A stretch of DNA of 64,000 nt, taken from positions 1 to 64,000 of the forward strand of contig PYSS01000142.1 in assembly GCA_003049465.1 (NCBI GenBank), in the 5' to 3' direction. The translations under genes and the position numbers were made by a program. Below the pieces are notes generated by a model. It was not told the DNA's origin, searched no databases, and was given only the letters and a program-made list of their open reading frames with translations. Positions 22,530-33,980 of this stretch are shown piece by piece. The first letter of the stretch is position 1, and each line of letters begins with the position of its first letter. Source of the stretch: Magnaporthiopsis rhizophila (lineage: Eukaryota; Ascomycota; Sordariomycetes; Magnaporthales; Magnaporthaceae).

Positions 22530-24968
22530 TTTGAATGTTGTGAAGAATCGGCGGATTCTAAATGGAGACGCTGATTACGAGGAAGGAGCGGTTCTGTGCG
22601 GGCATCAACGTTAGCACCAGCTTCGGGAGGCAAGGTCGAGGGCTTTTGCTTTTTGTTGGAAAGCTTTGTTTGGCTTCGTCAGGCAAGCTCAAGTCGCGAT
22701 TGTGCCAGACAAATACACCTTCTCCAAAGCCAAAGCCAGCCAACACGTCACGAGTAGGAAAGCACACGGGGCAGAACGAACGGCAGTTGCTTGTGAGGTC
22801 GTCAACGCGGTCTGAGGCAATTGGGTGGTTGCGTCAGGGTTGGTGCAGACGGGAAGGCGTGGAAGGGAGATGGGGAGAGAATGGAAGAGGAAAGAAGAAG
22901 CAGGAGCGGCCGCGTTGCGACTTGTGGTGGTTTTTTGGTGCGGAAAAAGGGGCGCCAGGAAATTTGCAACCTACCACACGAGCCAGGAGGGTTTTTGACC
23001 GGGGCGGCACGTATTATCAAAAATGGCAGGGGAGGAAGGAGCACGCGCGATTACACCAAGCTAAGTTAGAAATAAGTAAGAGGACTGTTGCCGAATGAAG
23101 GAGATGGAGTCGAAGGAGTGAATTCTGCGAGGCGCGAACTCGGCAGAGATGTCGAGAGCTGGATTCCTCAAGGGGCGGTGATGGAGGAAAGCGAGGTCGA
23201 GGGACGGGAAGGTCAAGAAGGGGAGGATAATTAATTCCACAGGGAAATTTGAGTGTGACGGTTGCCAAAGATTGGGATAGGAGCTGGGTGGATGCTGGGC
23301 AGGGACCTAGAGCAAAAGGGGGCACGGGCGTGTGCACGCGTGGAGTGCAGGCACTGGCGGTCCCATTTCGTCCCCTGTGCTGGGGTGCTTGCAGTTGGAC
23401 GGGAAATCGAGGGCTGCAGCCAATCAGCGACCGAGGGCAGCCCCAAAGTGGCCCTGGCATCAAAAATCCAATCCTCACTAGCGGGGCCGAGCCGGCACCC
23501 CTGATGGAGACATCGAAATCACCGAGTTTTTGCGGCCTCAGGCTACAATTTGCCGCTCCCGTCTGGGTTGAATCAGGCTTGGGTGCACGGACACGGAGGC
23601 AGGAAGATCAGCAGATCCGATTTCCCATTCGTCTCTTGAGGCGCCTTGGCCTATTGACTACCAATTTTTTCTTCTTCATTTTTCCTCTCGACGGTCCTGA
23701 ACCTCGGACGCACTGCCGCATTTCTGTGGACAAACGAGACATAGTATCTCCTCGGTACCTACATAGATAGACACCACGTATTGATGTCGGTTGCGAAGTG
23801 GTATTTACGACGGCCTGCTCTGTCAGGCCGCCGCCACGCGCTGGATTGCACATGCCCCTGTTCTGGGGAGCTCTCCGATGAAACGCCCATCCAGCCGTTT
23901 GCCGGCACTCATGCGACCCCTTTTGGCCTGTTCCATTGTGGCGGTCCCTGGTCTCTGCAATCTCACAGACGTCCGGACCGCGACACCAGCGGTCATCGAC
24001 CATGCCGAGATGTGGCGTGGTGATCTTTGTTGCCGTTCCTGGGCAAAACACGGGGTTTGGGACCAGATCTGGCGCGGGCCCCCCCCAAGTGCATTGGATG
24101 GGACCGCGATTTTGTTTCTGCCTAGCGAAGGGATGGACGACGGCGGGTTCAACGGTCAATTGCCGGATGAACTGAACCGCAGTCAACTGCAAACCCTGGC
24201 ATGTAGGGAACGTCGCTACGGCAGGGCCGGGGTAGGGACCTCGCAAAAGCTTTATTTCAGTTCGCGCATCAACGGCGGCCGACGTTGCTTTGTCGCAGGG
24301 CCAGGAGTTGACACCTCGCCGCAATCATGGAACGACGACCACGGGTGCAGCACGCGGCCCCACTTGTTGCGCCATACCCGGCCAAATCTCAAGGGTTTTT
24401 CGGCAGCCGGCCCCATCCAAATTCGTATCCGCCACCCGTTCTTTTTCGACAGGTGCAGGCGGGTTGTCAAGGTTCTGGAAGAATCAGTCAGCAGCCCCCG
24501 GCCAAATCTCGATGATGTCAGTAACACAAGCTGGAGCTGCAGCGCCTTGGGACTGTGGTGCTGGGATGGCTACCCGTCTTTTTAGTGATCAAGCGGCCAC
24601 CATCTCGATTAGAAAATTTCGTTGATAGCTCTGACGGCGAAAGCGAAGCGCATATTCCATCGATTTCAATTGGCCTTCTCTCGCAGGAATGCCGCCTTTG
24701 CGAACCGCTCGCGTCGCATCGGCCTTACCTTACCGCGCCTACCTCGATCAACCCGAGCTTATTCCCTCGTGCCTTACCTCGATTGGTGCAGCCAAGCTGG
24801 AGCCAGACATGATCAGCGCCAAACAGTGACAAGCCTGACCCAAGCTCGCCTCTATCTACTTCCCTCTACCTTGGCCTGCCCAACCCGTCCACCTACCCAA
24901 CGCAATATCAGCACGCGAGCAAGTGGCCGTCTGTCTGACCATCCATCCAAGCCGTGCGGCGCAGGCAA
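22530..24968. other. 2.4-kb divergent intergenic region
   Basis: Lies between the septin and lipase 5' ends. Two overlapping antiparallel open frames (about 23,608-24,324 minus and 23,791-24,585 plus) exist, but both are Cys/Pro/Arg/His-rich with no domain pattern, and I regard them as chance. The region presumably holds two promoters and long 5' leaders. Confidence 0.45.
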
Positions 24969-27473
24969 ATGGCACGCCTCGTGCGGGCCGCAGTTAGACC
25001 GGGTGGCCCGGCACACCTGGTCGCGTCTCGGGCTATATCCCTGCGACCAGGACTCGGGCCACTCGGCAATATCCGTCGCAGGCCGGTATTCTCACTCGCC
25101 AAGCGGCCCTCGACCCCTCGGCACCGGACCCCGCTAGCACCCTTACTTGTTGGGGGAGGTCTCCTTGTCTACTCGCTATACCCGTCAGACGACTATCAGC
25201 GCATGCAGAGACATAGAACGAAGGCGGCGGCCACATGGTTCCCCGTGACGGAGACCGGCGGCGGTGGTGTTCAAGGGTGTGGCGCGCAACAGGGTGCCCG
25301 GTCGGCCTTTGCTGGCGGTTTCGAGAGTATTTCGAAAATGACCGAAGGCGACTGGGGAGCCTCCAAGGTTGTCGACTTCATCCTGCCCGAGTGGACAAAA
25401 CTGCTGCCAGGCTATCTCCGCAAACTCCAGCGCGAGCTCTCTCTGGCCCCTGGCTCTCTTGCGGATGAGGTGTGGGCGGAGGCCCACGACCCGTCCGTCC
25501 ACCCCGAAATCCAATACGCGGCGAGTGTCCGGGTGTCCAGTGATTTGTGCGAGGACGAAAAGAGCTTTCTTGAGCGCAGGAGGAAGGTTGCCAGGGTCGC
25601 TCTGGCCAAGTACCTCGGGCTCGCCGAGGAGGACATCCACCCAGATGATATGCCGACCATCGGCATCTGCGGCTCCGGAGGCGGCCTTCGGGCCCTTGTC
25701 GCCGGTGCCGGATCCATGTGCGCCGCTTCCGAGGACGGCCTCTTCGACTGTGTCACATACATAGCGGGTGTCAGCGGATCGTGCTGGCTGCAGAGCATGT
25801 ACTTCTCTACAATCACCAACTGCAATATGCACCATCTCATCGACCACCTCAAGGCCCGTCTCAGCGTCCACATCGCATTTCCGCCCGCCGCCTTTTCAGC
25901 GCTCGTCTCGGCCCCTACTAATAAGCCCCTGCTGAGCGGTCTGATCGAGAAGTTGAAGGGTGACCCCAATGCCGATTTCGGTCTCGTCGACGTGTATGGG
26001 ATCCTGCTTGCGGCAAGACTTCTAGTCCCTAGGAGCGAGCTAGATGTCGATGAACGTAACTTCAAGCTTTCCAATCAGAGGCAGTACATACGTGCTGGCG
26101 CCAACCCACTGCCCATCTACACAGCCGTGAGGCACGAGATCCCCGACGTCGACGTTGACACCCCCGCTGAGGTGCCCTCGGCATCCGAGGAGTCCAAAGA
26201 GAAGGCGAAAAAGGAGGCTTGGTTCCAGTGGTTCGAGATTACACCCTACGAGTTTTTCTGCGAGGAATTCGCGGCCGGCATCCCGACGTGGGCTATGGGT
26301 AGGAGGTTTTACGATGGCAAGGACGTACTGCAGCCCGGTGGCCTCCATATGCCTGAGATCCGCATGCCACTGCTTCTCGGCATGTTTGGCAGCGCCTTTT
26401 GTGCGACGCTGAGCCACTACTATCGGGAGATCCAGCCCCTCGTGCAGAGCATCTCAGGCTTCGCCGCCATCGACGAGGCCATCTCTGGCCGGAACGAAGA
26501 CCTCAGCAAGGTGCATCCCATCGACCCCACGAGCCTGCCGAACCCGGTCTACGGCATGGACGAAGGAAAACTACCCAAGACGACCCCGACCAGTCTGCCT
26601 AGGAGCGAGTATATTCAGCTCATGGACGCTGGAATGTCCAACAACCTCCCTATCTACCCTCTACTCCGCCCAGGGCGTAACCTCGAGATCATCATCGCGT
26701 TCGACGCGTCCGCCGATATCAAGACGGATAACTGGCTCTCGGTCGCGGACGGCTACGCCCGGCAGAGAGGCATCAAGGGCTGGCCCGTCGGCATCGGCTG
26801 GCCCAAGGAGGAGGCCCCACCACAGGAGACGGCCGAGCAGCTGGAGGAGGCAAGCGCGAGCTCCACGGCCGAAGCAGAGAGCAAGCTTCAAGGCGCGCAG
26901 GCCCATCAGGCGGTCGAGCAGCTTGGCGATAGGGGTGGCTCTGGTTCCGGCGTCGCCGCCGCCAAGGATGAGACCGCCGCTGCCAAGGGCCACGACGGCG
27001 AGGTCGTCGAGAACAAGAACAAGTACGAGCAGGCCGCCAAGACGCTGGGGTACTGCACCGTCTGGGTCGGCACGACGCAGGAGCGGTCGACGGAGCCGCC
27101 ACCGCCCATCAAGTCGGACGGCGACGGCGACTCGTGGCGGCTAATGGAACCCGACGCGGGCATAGCCGTGGTGTACATGCCGTTCCTGCCCAACGACAAG
27201 GTCGCCGACGTGGACCCGGCCTCGAGCGACTACATGAGCACCTGGAACTTCACGTACACGCCGGACCAGGTCGACAAGGTGGTGGCGCTCGCAAAGGCCA
27301 ACTACGGCGAGGGCAGGGAGCAGATCAAGGCCACGGTTCGCGCCGTCTACGAGCGCAAGAAGAGGCTGCGCGAGCAGAGGGAGGAGGCCGCGCGTCGGGA
27401 GAGGTACCGCCGGCTCATCAGGCGTGGGGACGTCGGCAAGCTAGGCGAGTGGGAGGGGGACCACTTTAGTTGA
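24969..27473 (+). CDS. cytosolic phospholipase A2-like lipase with N-terminal targeting/membrane segment
   Basis: Single exon, 834 residues from the ATG at 24969. The cPLA2/lysophospholipase catalytic fold is clear: the oxyanion loop C-G-S-G-G-G begins at residue 234, the nucleophile is Ser269 in G-V-S-G-S, and the catalytic Asp553 is in M-D-A-G-M-S-N-N-L-P. The Ser/Asp dyad would hydrolyse acyl esters of phospholipids. No C2 domain is visible. Instead the first ~60 residues are Arg-rich with few acids, followed by a hydrophobic segment (about 62-76), as expected for a mitochondrial or other membrane-anchored protein. An Ala/Glu-rich low-complexity insert lies at about 615-685, and the C-terminus is basic and coiled-coil-like. 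Substrate and location are inferred from the family and the N-terminus. Confidence 0.9.
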   Translation: MARLVRAAVRPGGPAHLVASRAISLRPGLGPLGNIRRRPVFSLAKRPSTPRHRTPLAPLLVGGGLLVYSLYPSDDYQRMQRHRTKAAATWFPVTETGGGGVQGCGAQQGARSAFAGGFESISKMTEGDWGASKVVDFILPEWTKLLPGYLRKLQRELSLAPGSLADEVWAEAHDPSVHPEIQYAASVRVSSDLCEDEKSFLERRRKVARVALAKYLGLAEEDIHPDDMPTIGICGSGGGLRALVAGAGSMCAASEDGLFDCVTYIAGVSGSCWLQSMYFSTITNCNMHHLIDHLKARLSVHIAFPPAAFSALVSAPTNKPLLSGLIEKLKGDPNADFGLVDVYGILLAARLLVPRSELDVDERNFKLSNQRQYIRAGANPLPIYTAVRHEIPDVDVDTPAEVPSASEESKEKAKKEAWFQWFEITPYEFFCEEFAAGIPTWAMGRRFYDGKDVLQPGGLHMPEIRMPLLLGMFGSAFCATLSHYYREIQPLVQSISGFAAIDEAISGRNEDLSKVHPIDPTSLPNPVYGMDEGKLPKTTPTSLPRSEYIQLMDAGMSNNLPIYPLLRPGRNLEIIIAFDASADIKTDNWLSVADGYARQRGIKGWPVGIGWPKEEAPPQETAEQLEEASASSTAEAESKLQGAQAHQAVEQLGDRGGSGSGVAAAKDETAAAKGHDGEVVENKNKYEQAAKTLGYCTVWVGTTQERSTEPPPPIKSDGDGDSWRLMEPDAGIAVVYMPFLPNDKVADVDPASSDYMSTWNFTYTPDQVDKVVALAKANYGEGREQIKATVRAVYERKKRLREQREEAARRERYRRLIRRGDVGKLGEWEGDHFS

Positions 27474-28054
27474 TGATTGACGACAACATTGTTTGTTAGT
27501 TTCGTTGGAGAAAAAAAAAGGTATGGTGTTTGGAGGCCTTTTTGTACAACACATGTTTTTGTGGTGTTCGCCATGACCCACATATATAGATACCCAAGCT
27601 AGAACAAGATGGAATTCGCTTCTTTGAACCTTCTTCGTCACTTGCAGGACGTCCTGCGAGGTATCTTTGCTTTCAGAGCCGCCGTTCGTGGAGCAAAGAA
27701 CGAGGACAGGACGGTTTGGTGAGTGAACTGCGCAGGCGCCGGGAGTGTACATCGAGGGTCGACCTTCGGGACGTCTGTTAGGTATTCATGAGGCGAGACG
27801 GAGGCCATTTGGGAACTATGAAAGACTGTCTGTTGTCACGCCATGCATAGGGCGAAGTTATCCATGTGCTGCTTGCCAGTTAACTACCGGCTCGAGAAGG
27901 TTGTTTCTCTTTTGGGTGTATGCGTGTAATATCTAGCGGCTCGCTTCAGCACGCATACAGCGTAGATGCTACAGTTTTTGGCCAACATAAACGGGCGCTG
28001 GACGACGTAATCTCCACCACGTCCAAGTGAGATTCAAATATGTATGCCCTCGGT
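27474..28054. other. convergent intergenic region
   Basis: About 580 bp between the convergent stop codons of the lipase and the PPR gene. Probably both 3' UTRs. No further gene is seen. Confidence 0.6.
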
Positions 28055-30298
28055 TCACCAACGGTACGGATCTCTAGCCCCGGCTTCACCGTCAGCGCCA
28101 TCATCTGTAGGAGGTGCACGCATGGCCTCCTCGGTCCTGGCCGTGCTGTTGTCGGGGGAGGGGCCATCGGCGCTGATACTATCCTTCTCAGGGCCGGCGG
28201 CCACGTCATCGGAGCGGGTGCTGCTCTCGGTCTGGACGGCGTTGCCTTGCACCTGCGTCGTATTCCTCCCAGTCTGCGCGCCACTGCTCTCCACCTCATG
28301 CCCAGTCTGCTCTTGCCGCCGCCGCCGCTGCTGCGGCGGCGGCGGCCCCCAAGAGCTGGCGCCGCCGTGGACCCGGGCCTTCTCCCAGAGCATCTTCCTG
28401 GCCGTGTTCGCAATGGCCTGGCCGCGCGCCTCGCATTCCTCGATGATGGCCCAGGTGGCGGCGTGCTCCTCGCGGATGCAGCGGCGCAGCAGCATGACGG
28501 CGGTCGCGGGCGTCAGCCACCCTCTCCGGCGCAGGTCGCGCGAGAAGGCGTTGCCCATCTCGTCCAGGTACCGGAGCGCCACCTCGAGGCTGCCGCGCTC
28601 GGCGTAGATGCGCACCATGTGGTCGTACGTCTCCCTGCCGGGCTTGATGGCCAGCGCCGCCATCTCGGCCGCCAGGAACGCCGCCAGCCTGGGGTCCGGC
28701 TCGTGCATGCGGAGGAGCAGGTCAAAGGTAGCCAGGTTTGGCCCCGAGGGCGCGACCCTGCGCATGCCCTTGTACAGGTCGATGGCCTCCCGCTGGGCGC
28801 CGTGGTGGAGCATGCCCTCCATAACCACGTTGACGGCCGCAACCGGCACCTTCTCCCTGCGCTCCCGGGACCTGAAGAGCAGCCTCGGCATGCCGTGCAC
28901 CACCATCTCGCGGTCCAGCCGCTGTAGGAGCCGGAAAATGGACCGCGTGCTCCCCGAGTCGGGCTCCATCCCGGCCTGGGCCATGATGCAGAGCACCCGC
29001 AGCGCGTTCTCGAACTCGTCCGATCCGGCGTAGCACTCGATCAGGGGTTCGTAGTGGTGCAGCCCCAGCTTGGTCCCGCGCGCGGCCAGGAGCCGGATCG
29101 ACTGCGTCGCAAGCGCGGTGTCGCCCGCTCCGGACGCCGTGTTGAGCACGTTGAGCACCACGCCGTCTGGCGGGTTCAACTGGTTCGTCTCGACCACCCG
29201 GTTCCACACAAACTTGGTGCCCTCGTAGTGCAGCCCGCGCGAGCAGCAGTCCAGGACGAAATACCATAGTATCGTGGGCGGCTCACGGCCATCATCCCGC
29301 TCCAGTCGGTGGTGAATTATCTGGAAGACCTCGTCGTAGAATCCTAGCTCCGCGAACGTATACGTAAAGATGTCGTAGACCCAGTCCGGCACCTTCACCA
29401 GAGACTTGACCATGGACTCCAGCTTGTCCAGCGCGAGCTCGTACTGCCCGTCGCGGAGGAGCCCTATGGCAATGCTGTTGTGGTCCTCGAGCCTGAGAGC
29501 CAAGCCCCGCTTTTCAATATCTTTGAGGATCCAATTCCTCATCTCGTAGTCGGGGTGGATGGTGAGAGCCTGCGGATAAGGCGAGATGCGCATGTGTCAG
29601 CGATGAGAGCGGGCGTCCACGAAGCCAGTCGAAAGATGGCTATAGCCAGGCCCCTGGAAACGTACCCGCAGAGCGCTGCCATACAGCTCCTGGGTGGGAT
29701 CGACTCCGACATCCTGCATCTGGCCGAGCAGGTAGCGCACGGTGCCCGCGCTCCCGCGGGTGTTGGCCTGCGAGCGTATGAGGATGTCGAAGGCCAGCGG
29801 GTGGTAGCCGTCGCGGTTCTTGGACGAGATCTCCCGGCGCAGGCGCTTGGCCCAGGCGACGGCGTGGTTGGCGACCTCGGGGTTGTTGCGCATCGTGCGC
29901 AGCAGCTCCAGGGCCTTGCGCCGCTCGGCCAAGTGGCGCCGCTCCGCCGCCACCTTCCTCTGCGCCTGCGTCACCGTGTACTGGGCCCTGTCCTCCACAC
30001 CGTACCCATGGCGGCCCCAGAACTCGCCCAGCTTTGGGAAGTCGGGTTCTGGTGGTGGTGTTCGTTGTGGTGGCGGGTCGGAGCTCGGGCGGCCGTGCGC
30101 GGGGTCGGGAGAGGCCGACGGGGTCACCGAGGAGTAGAGGCGATGCTGGCAGCGGCTGGGTTGCAAAGGGCGTGGCCTGCCCTGGGCGAAGGCGCATGGT
30201 GCCGACAGAGCCCTGGCGAGAGCTGCCGGGTCGACTGAGGGGCACAAACAGTGCCATAGCCCGTCAATGGTGAGGGTCGTGGCGCGGGTGTTGAACAT
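28055..30298 (-). CDS. pentatricopeptide-repeat protein, probably mitochondrial
   Basis: Exons 30298-29666 and 29569-28055 (96-base intron) give 715 residues. The N-terminus is poor in acidic residues and rich in Ala/Arg/Ser, consistent with a mitochondrial presequence; a Pro-rich linker follows. The middle ~400 residues form tandem helix-turn-helix units of PPR type (e.g. G-L-L-R-D-G-Q-Y-E-L-A-L-D-K-L, V-R-I-Y-A-E-R-G-S-L-E-V-A-L-R-Y-L). The last ~110 residues are Gln/Ser/Glu-rich and likely disordered. Fungal PPR proteins mostly bind specific mitochondrial transcripts and affect their stability or translation. The target cannot be read from the sequence. Confidence 0.85.
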
Positions 30299-31096
30299 TG
30301 AGCTGGCGTGGCGCCCATTCCGAGGGATTTTGGGCTGCCACTTCAAAGCTTTTGATTTGGTATCGTGTTGCAGGCCAAGGGGGCCTCAATCCATTTTCCT
30401 TGTCTGTGTTTTTTCATCACCAAAAAAGCTATGACAGGGGAGCTCTCGTCATCGGGCAATCCTTGAGCGGCGGCTGCACGCAAGGGACCCGCTGTGGATC
30501 CTCTTGGACCAGGAAGTCGAAGACGGGAGCGTGATCACGTGGTATAACACATGGGCGTCTACCGCAACGGCATCAGGGTAAAATGGCAAAAAGAACAGTG
30601 GTGATGGAGAGAATTGCTGCGTTGGTTTATTTTCTGTTGAGTGAGGTACGTGGTGAAGATGCAGCTTGGGAACCGGACCTCTCATGATGTTGCTGGCCAT
30701 ATTCAGCACCTAGCGTTTTCACTTAGTTCGGGCGCCTTGGGAGTATAGACGGCGCCATAGAGAACGTGCTACCCCTGTCACACCCCTCCACGCTTTAAGG
30801 GCGAAGAAAACCAGCTCGTAAAACAGTCCGGTATGCCTCTCCAGTCCCTTCCAAATAGCTCCTGACCTCCACACCCGTTGCCGCCCTTCCCTCCAAATCC
30901 CTCTCCGCACCTCAAACAACATTTGGCAGAGGCTGCAAAGGGGGAACACGTATCCAGGGAAATGCGCCGTAGGCTTGTTTTGGGTATAAATCGGTGGGTC
31001 GGTCTGAGTCTAGTATCATCGGATTTGTTTCCGCAAACGCCGAGAACGGCGGCAGCGGCAGCGGCAGCGGGTTCGTCTTCCCCCCTGGGATTCCTT
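30299..31096. other. intergenic region between PPR gene and LSM4
   Basis: About 800 bp holding the PPR promoter and the LSM4 3' UTR. Open frames here are out-of-frame continuations of the Gly-rich LSM4 tail. No separate gene is supported. Confidence 0.5.
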
Positions 31097-31778
31097 TTAT
31101 TGTCCACCGCCCCCTCGTCCCCTACCACCGCGAGCACCTCCCCTTCCACGGCCACCCCGTCCCCTGTCACCGCCGCCGCCTCCGCCACCACCACCACCCC
31201 GGTGGCCATGGTCGCCGCCTCCTCCTCCTCCGCGATGATGGTGGCCTCCGCCACGGCCGCCGCGGAAGCCGCTGTGTTGGCCTTGCTGTTGCTGATGTTG
31301 CTGCTGCTCCTTTACCAGGTCGATGACCTCGTCCGGGACTCGGAGATATTTTATCTGGCAGGTTTAAACATTTGTAACAGAGAGTGTGAGCCCAGGGTCC
31401 AGTCCAGTTGGAGGGACGGGACGAGAGACAAAAAAAAGAGAGAATAGAAACAGCGAACATTGTTGCCCTTGACGTATATCTCAGGTAACCGCATAAACTT
31501 GTCGCCCTCGGGGCTCGTCTGCACCACCTCCTTCATCGTGAGGTTCATCCACGTGTCGCACATGACCAGGTGGCCGTTAAGAGTCTCGCCGTTCTTGAGC
31601 TCCACCATCATAGCGTGGCCCTGCGCCGCGTTGAGGAGCCCGAGCGGTAGCTGGAGGGACGGAGGGGAGTAAGTGGTCAGCGGATGCTCAACATGTCCGG
31701 TGTCGCTCCGGGCGGGGTGGGGGCTTCAAAAGAGAGAACAAAAAAAAATTATCGACGGCTGGTGGGCGCACTCACCAT
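31097..31778 (-). CDS. LSM4: U6 snRNA-associated Sm-like protein LSm4
   Basis: Subunit of the LSm2-8 (nuclear, U6 snRNA) and LSm1-7 (cytoplasmic, decapping) rings. Exons 31778-31776, 31650-31459 and 31354-31097 give 150 residues. The first coding exon is the ATG alone, followed by GTGAGT; this explains why no conventional start exists in the second exon. The Sm1 motif has L-K-N-G-E-T-L-N-G-H-L and M-N-L-T-M-K-E-V, and Sm2 is Y-V-K-G-N-N / I-K-Y-L-R-V-P-D, joined across the second intron (donor GTTCGC, weak but phase-consistent). The C-terminus is Gln-rich and then RGG/Gly-rich, as in LSm4 orthologues that enter P-bodies. Confidence 0.92.
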
Positions 31779-32389
31779 GGTGTCAGAGGGTATTGGGCTT
31801 CGCCCGTGGGTTGTGCAGAAGGATTGCTTGGTCAAAGGAGTGTCGGCGGGCTCCGGCGAGATATTGGAAACGGATGTTTGGCCAAGCTCGATGGGCTAAG
31901 GTGGAGAGCTGCGTAGGTGGGCGGTCGGGCTGGTGGGGCAGACGTCGATTTGCGCGCTTGGCGTTATTGGCTGGTGACGCCACCAGTGGCTTTTGGCATC
32001 GACGGCGCTATAAAAGGCCAGGAAGTTGGTGAAAGAATGCACGTGATATCAATTCTAAACTCGGAACAAAAGCTACATGGACACAAAAACAAATATCGAC
32101 TGAAAACAGCCAAGACAACTTCCTTCCCCGAATGCTGCTGGGTTCAAGCACTTCATCACATCCTTCCAGACTCCATCCAAAGCCGAGGAGACTACCATGA
32201 CCACCATGTAGAGACTACCTACCTAGTGGGCACATAAAGCCAAACCGGCGGGGCGGGTCCTGCAGGCCCCGGGGTCAAGGCTGGCTGGGTACCCAGCTAC
32301 GCAGCCGACGTAACTAATTTCCCCTGCGGCAGCTTGGTTCGGTAAGAAAAACAATGTCCGCCCCGTCCTGACTACTTTAGTCCTCCTGT
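31779..32389. other. intergenic region between LSM4 and the BAR-protein gene
   Basis: About 610 bp: the LSM4 promoter side and the 3' region of the next minus-strand gene. No gene is supported inside. Confidence 0.5.
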
Positions 32390-33980
32390 TTAGGCATTCT
32401 CGCGGCTCTTTCGGTAGCTCGCCTGTAGCGACAACAAAGTCAGCAGACGCTCATTTGCCTATTCTTACGCAGTAAAATAGCAATAACTACATCATAGGAT
32501 CAGCGCAGCGCGTAACCCGGACCGCGACTTGCCTCCTGTTCGACCTGGAGACCCTCAATAAGAGGCGCAAGCTCCGACAGGATCTCGTAGGCTTTCTTGT
32601 GGTACTCCATCTGGGCGGCCACGAGCTCGGCAAGGTTGCGGAGGGGCTCGGGCGTGTCCAGGACCTGGGCATGGGGGTGGAAAGGATGCATTGTCAGTAT
32701 TGAGGGCGACGTCGATGGATGGATCCTGGGGTTGGCACACTCACGTTCTTCATAACACCCACGGCCTCCTCGGTCTGGGTGACGAACTCGTCCTCGGCCT
32801 TCTCGATCTCCTCCTGCGCCTCGGGGCTGAGCTCGTGGTCGTCGTGGGCGTCGGAGCGGATGGGCGAGGCCGGACCGGCGGCGCCACCGCCGACGGTGGG
32901 CAGCTTCCAGGTGGTACCCTTGGCGCGGGCCTTGGCCGCGTCGAGCGTGAGGCGGGAGCGCTCGACGTTGCGGCGGGCGCGCTGGGCGAAGAGCAGGTTG
33001 GTGTTGAGCGTCGTGTTCCAGCCGGCCAGGAAGCTGCGCTGGATCTGGTTGTCCTGCGCCAGCCGCGCCTCGCCCACGCGCTCCGAGGCGAGCGCGTACT
33101 TCTCGAGCGCTGTCGCGAGCGGGTCCTCGCCCGCGCCCGCGTGCGCCTGGTGCAGCGCCTGGCTGCTGGCCAGCGACGCCCGCGCGATCGCGTGCGAGAA
33201 CGTCTTGGGCTGCGGCTTGGCCGCCGGCGGGGCAGTCAGTGCCGCCTGCGCCTCGGCGGGGGACGTCGCCGACGAGAGCAGCGTCACTTTTTCGCTGACC
33301 GTCCTGCCGAGGTCCGAGAAGGTCTCCTTGATATTGGGCGGGTAGTCGTACGGCTCATTTGAGTATTGGGTGCTGCGGGTCAGGGCGCAGGCGTATTTTG
33401 TCAGCCTTGTTGTCCGTCGGCCTCTGTCCGTCCTTACTCGTCCACTCTATTCTTCCCATCAAAGCGGGGCATGATGAACAGACGCCAGCGAGGAGCAGCG
33501 GCCATCTCCGGCATAACATGGACGTGTGCTAGGACTTCCGGGGATCTTACGTGACGGCAAGCATCTTCTGGTGCACGTTCTTCAGTGCATCGACCCGCTT
33601 CTCAAGATCGATGTAGTCGGGCGGCAGCTGGGTCTAAGACGGCGAGCGCACAGGGGCCGGTCAGCCTGGCTGATTGAAGGGCACGTGGTGGCTAGGTGGC
33701 ATTCTCTTTCTAACCTTGTCCTCGACCTGTCCGAGCTGCTCCTTGGTGTATTGGAACGTGCGGGAGGCGAAGGGGGTGATAGACGCCCCCAGCGAGCTGT
33801 GCCGTGGATGAGTAGCGCCGCGTTAGCTTGCATATCCGAGACCGTGGCCATGGAGAGCGGGCGCGATGTCGTCGTCATCGCCGTCATCACAACAGCTGGC
33901 TGGCAAGTTGGCGGAGGATAAAAAAATAAAAAAATAAAAAAAACTCACGTAACGCTCTTGCTGAGGTACTTGAAATCCAT
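32390..33980 (-). CDS. BAR-domain protein, Gvp36-like
   Basis: Membrane-curvature protein related to yeast Gvp36, which acts at Golgi vesicles and in endocytosis. Six exons: 33980-33949, 33796-33715, 33633-33551, 33372-32745, 32664-32533 and 32422-32390, for 329 residues, very close to the yeast length. All joins keep phase. The N-terminus carries conserved T-R-x-F-Q/T-K-E-Q-L-G-Q-E-D-K-type blocks. Exon 4 holds the long helical BAR core (Q-R-A-R-R-N-V-E-R-S-R-L-T-L-D-A-A-K-A). The last intron has a GC donor (GCAAGT) and a CTACAG acceptor; reading through it gives an early stop at 32,500, whereas splicing adds A-S-Y-R-K-S-R-E-N-A, the type of ending I expect for this family. Phospholipid binding and dimerisation are inferred from the BAR fold. 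Confidence 0.9.

Noticed and set aside
23608..24585. Two overlapping antiparallel open frames of 238 and 264 codons
   Set aside because: Neither has a domain pattern. Both are rich in Cys, Pro, Arg and His and overlap on opposite strands, as expected from balanced GC non-coding DNA.
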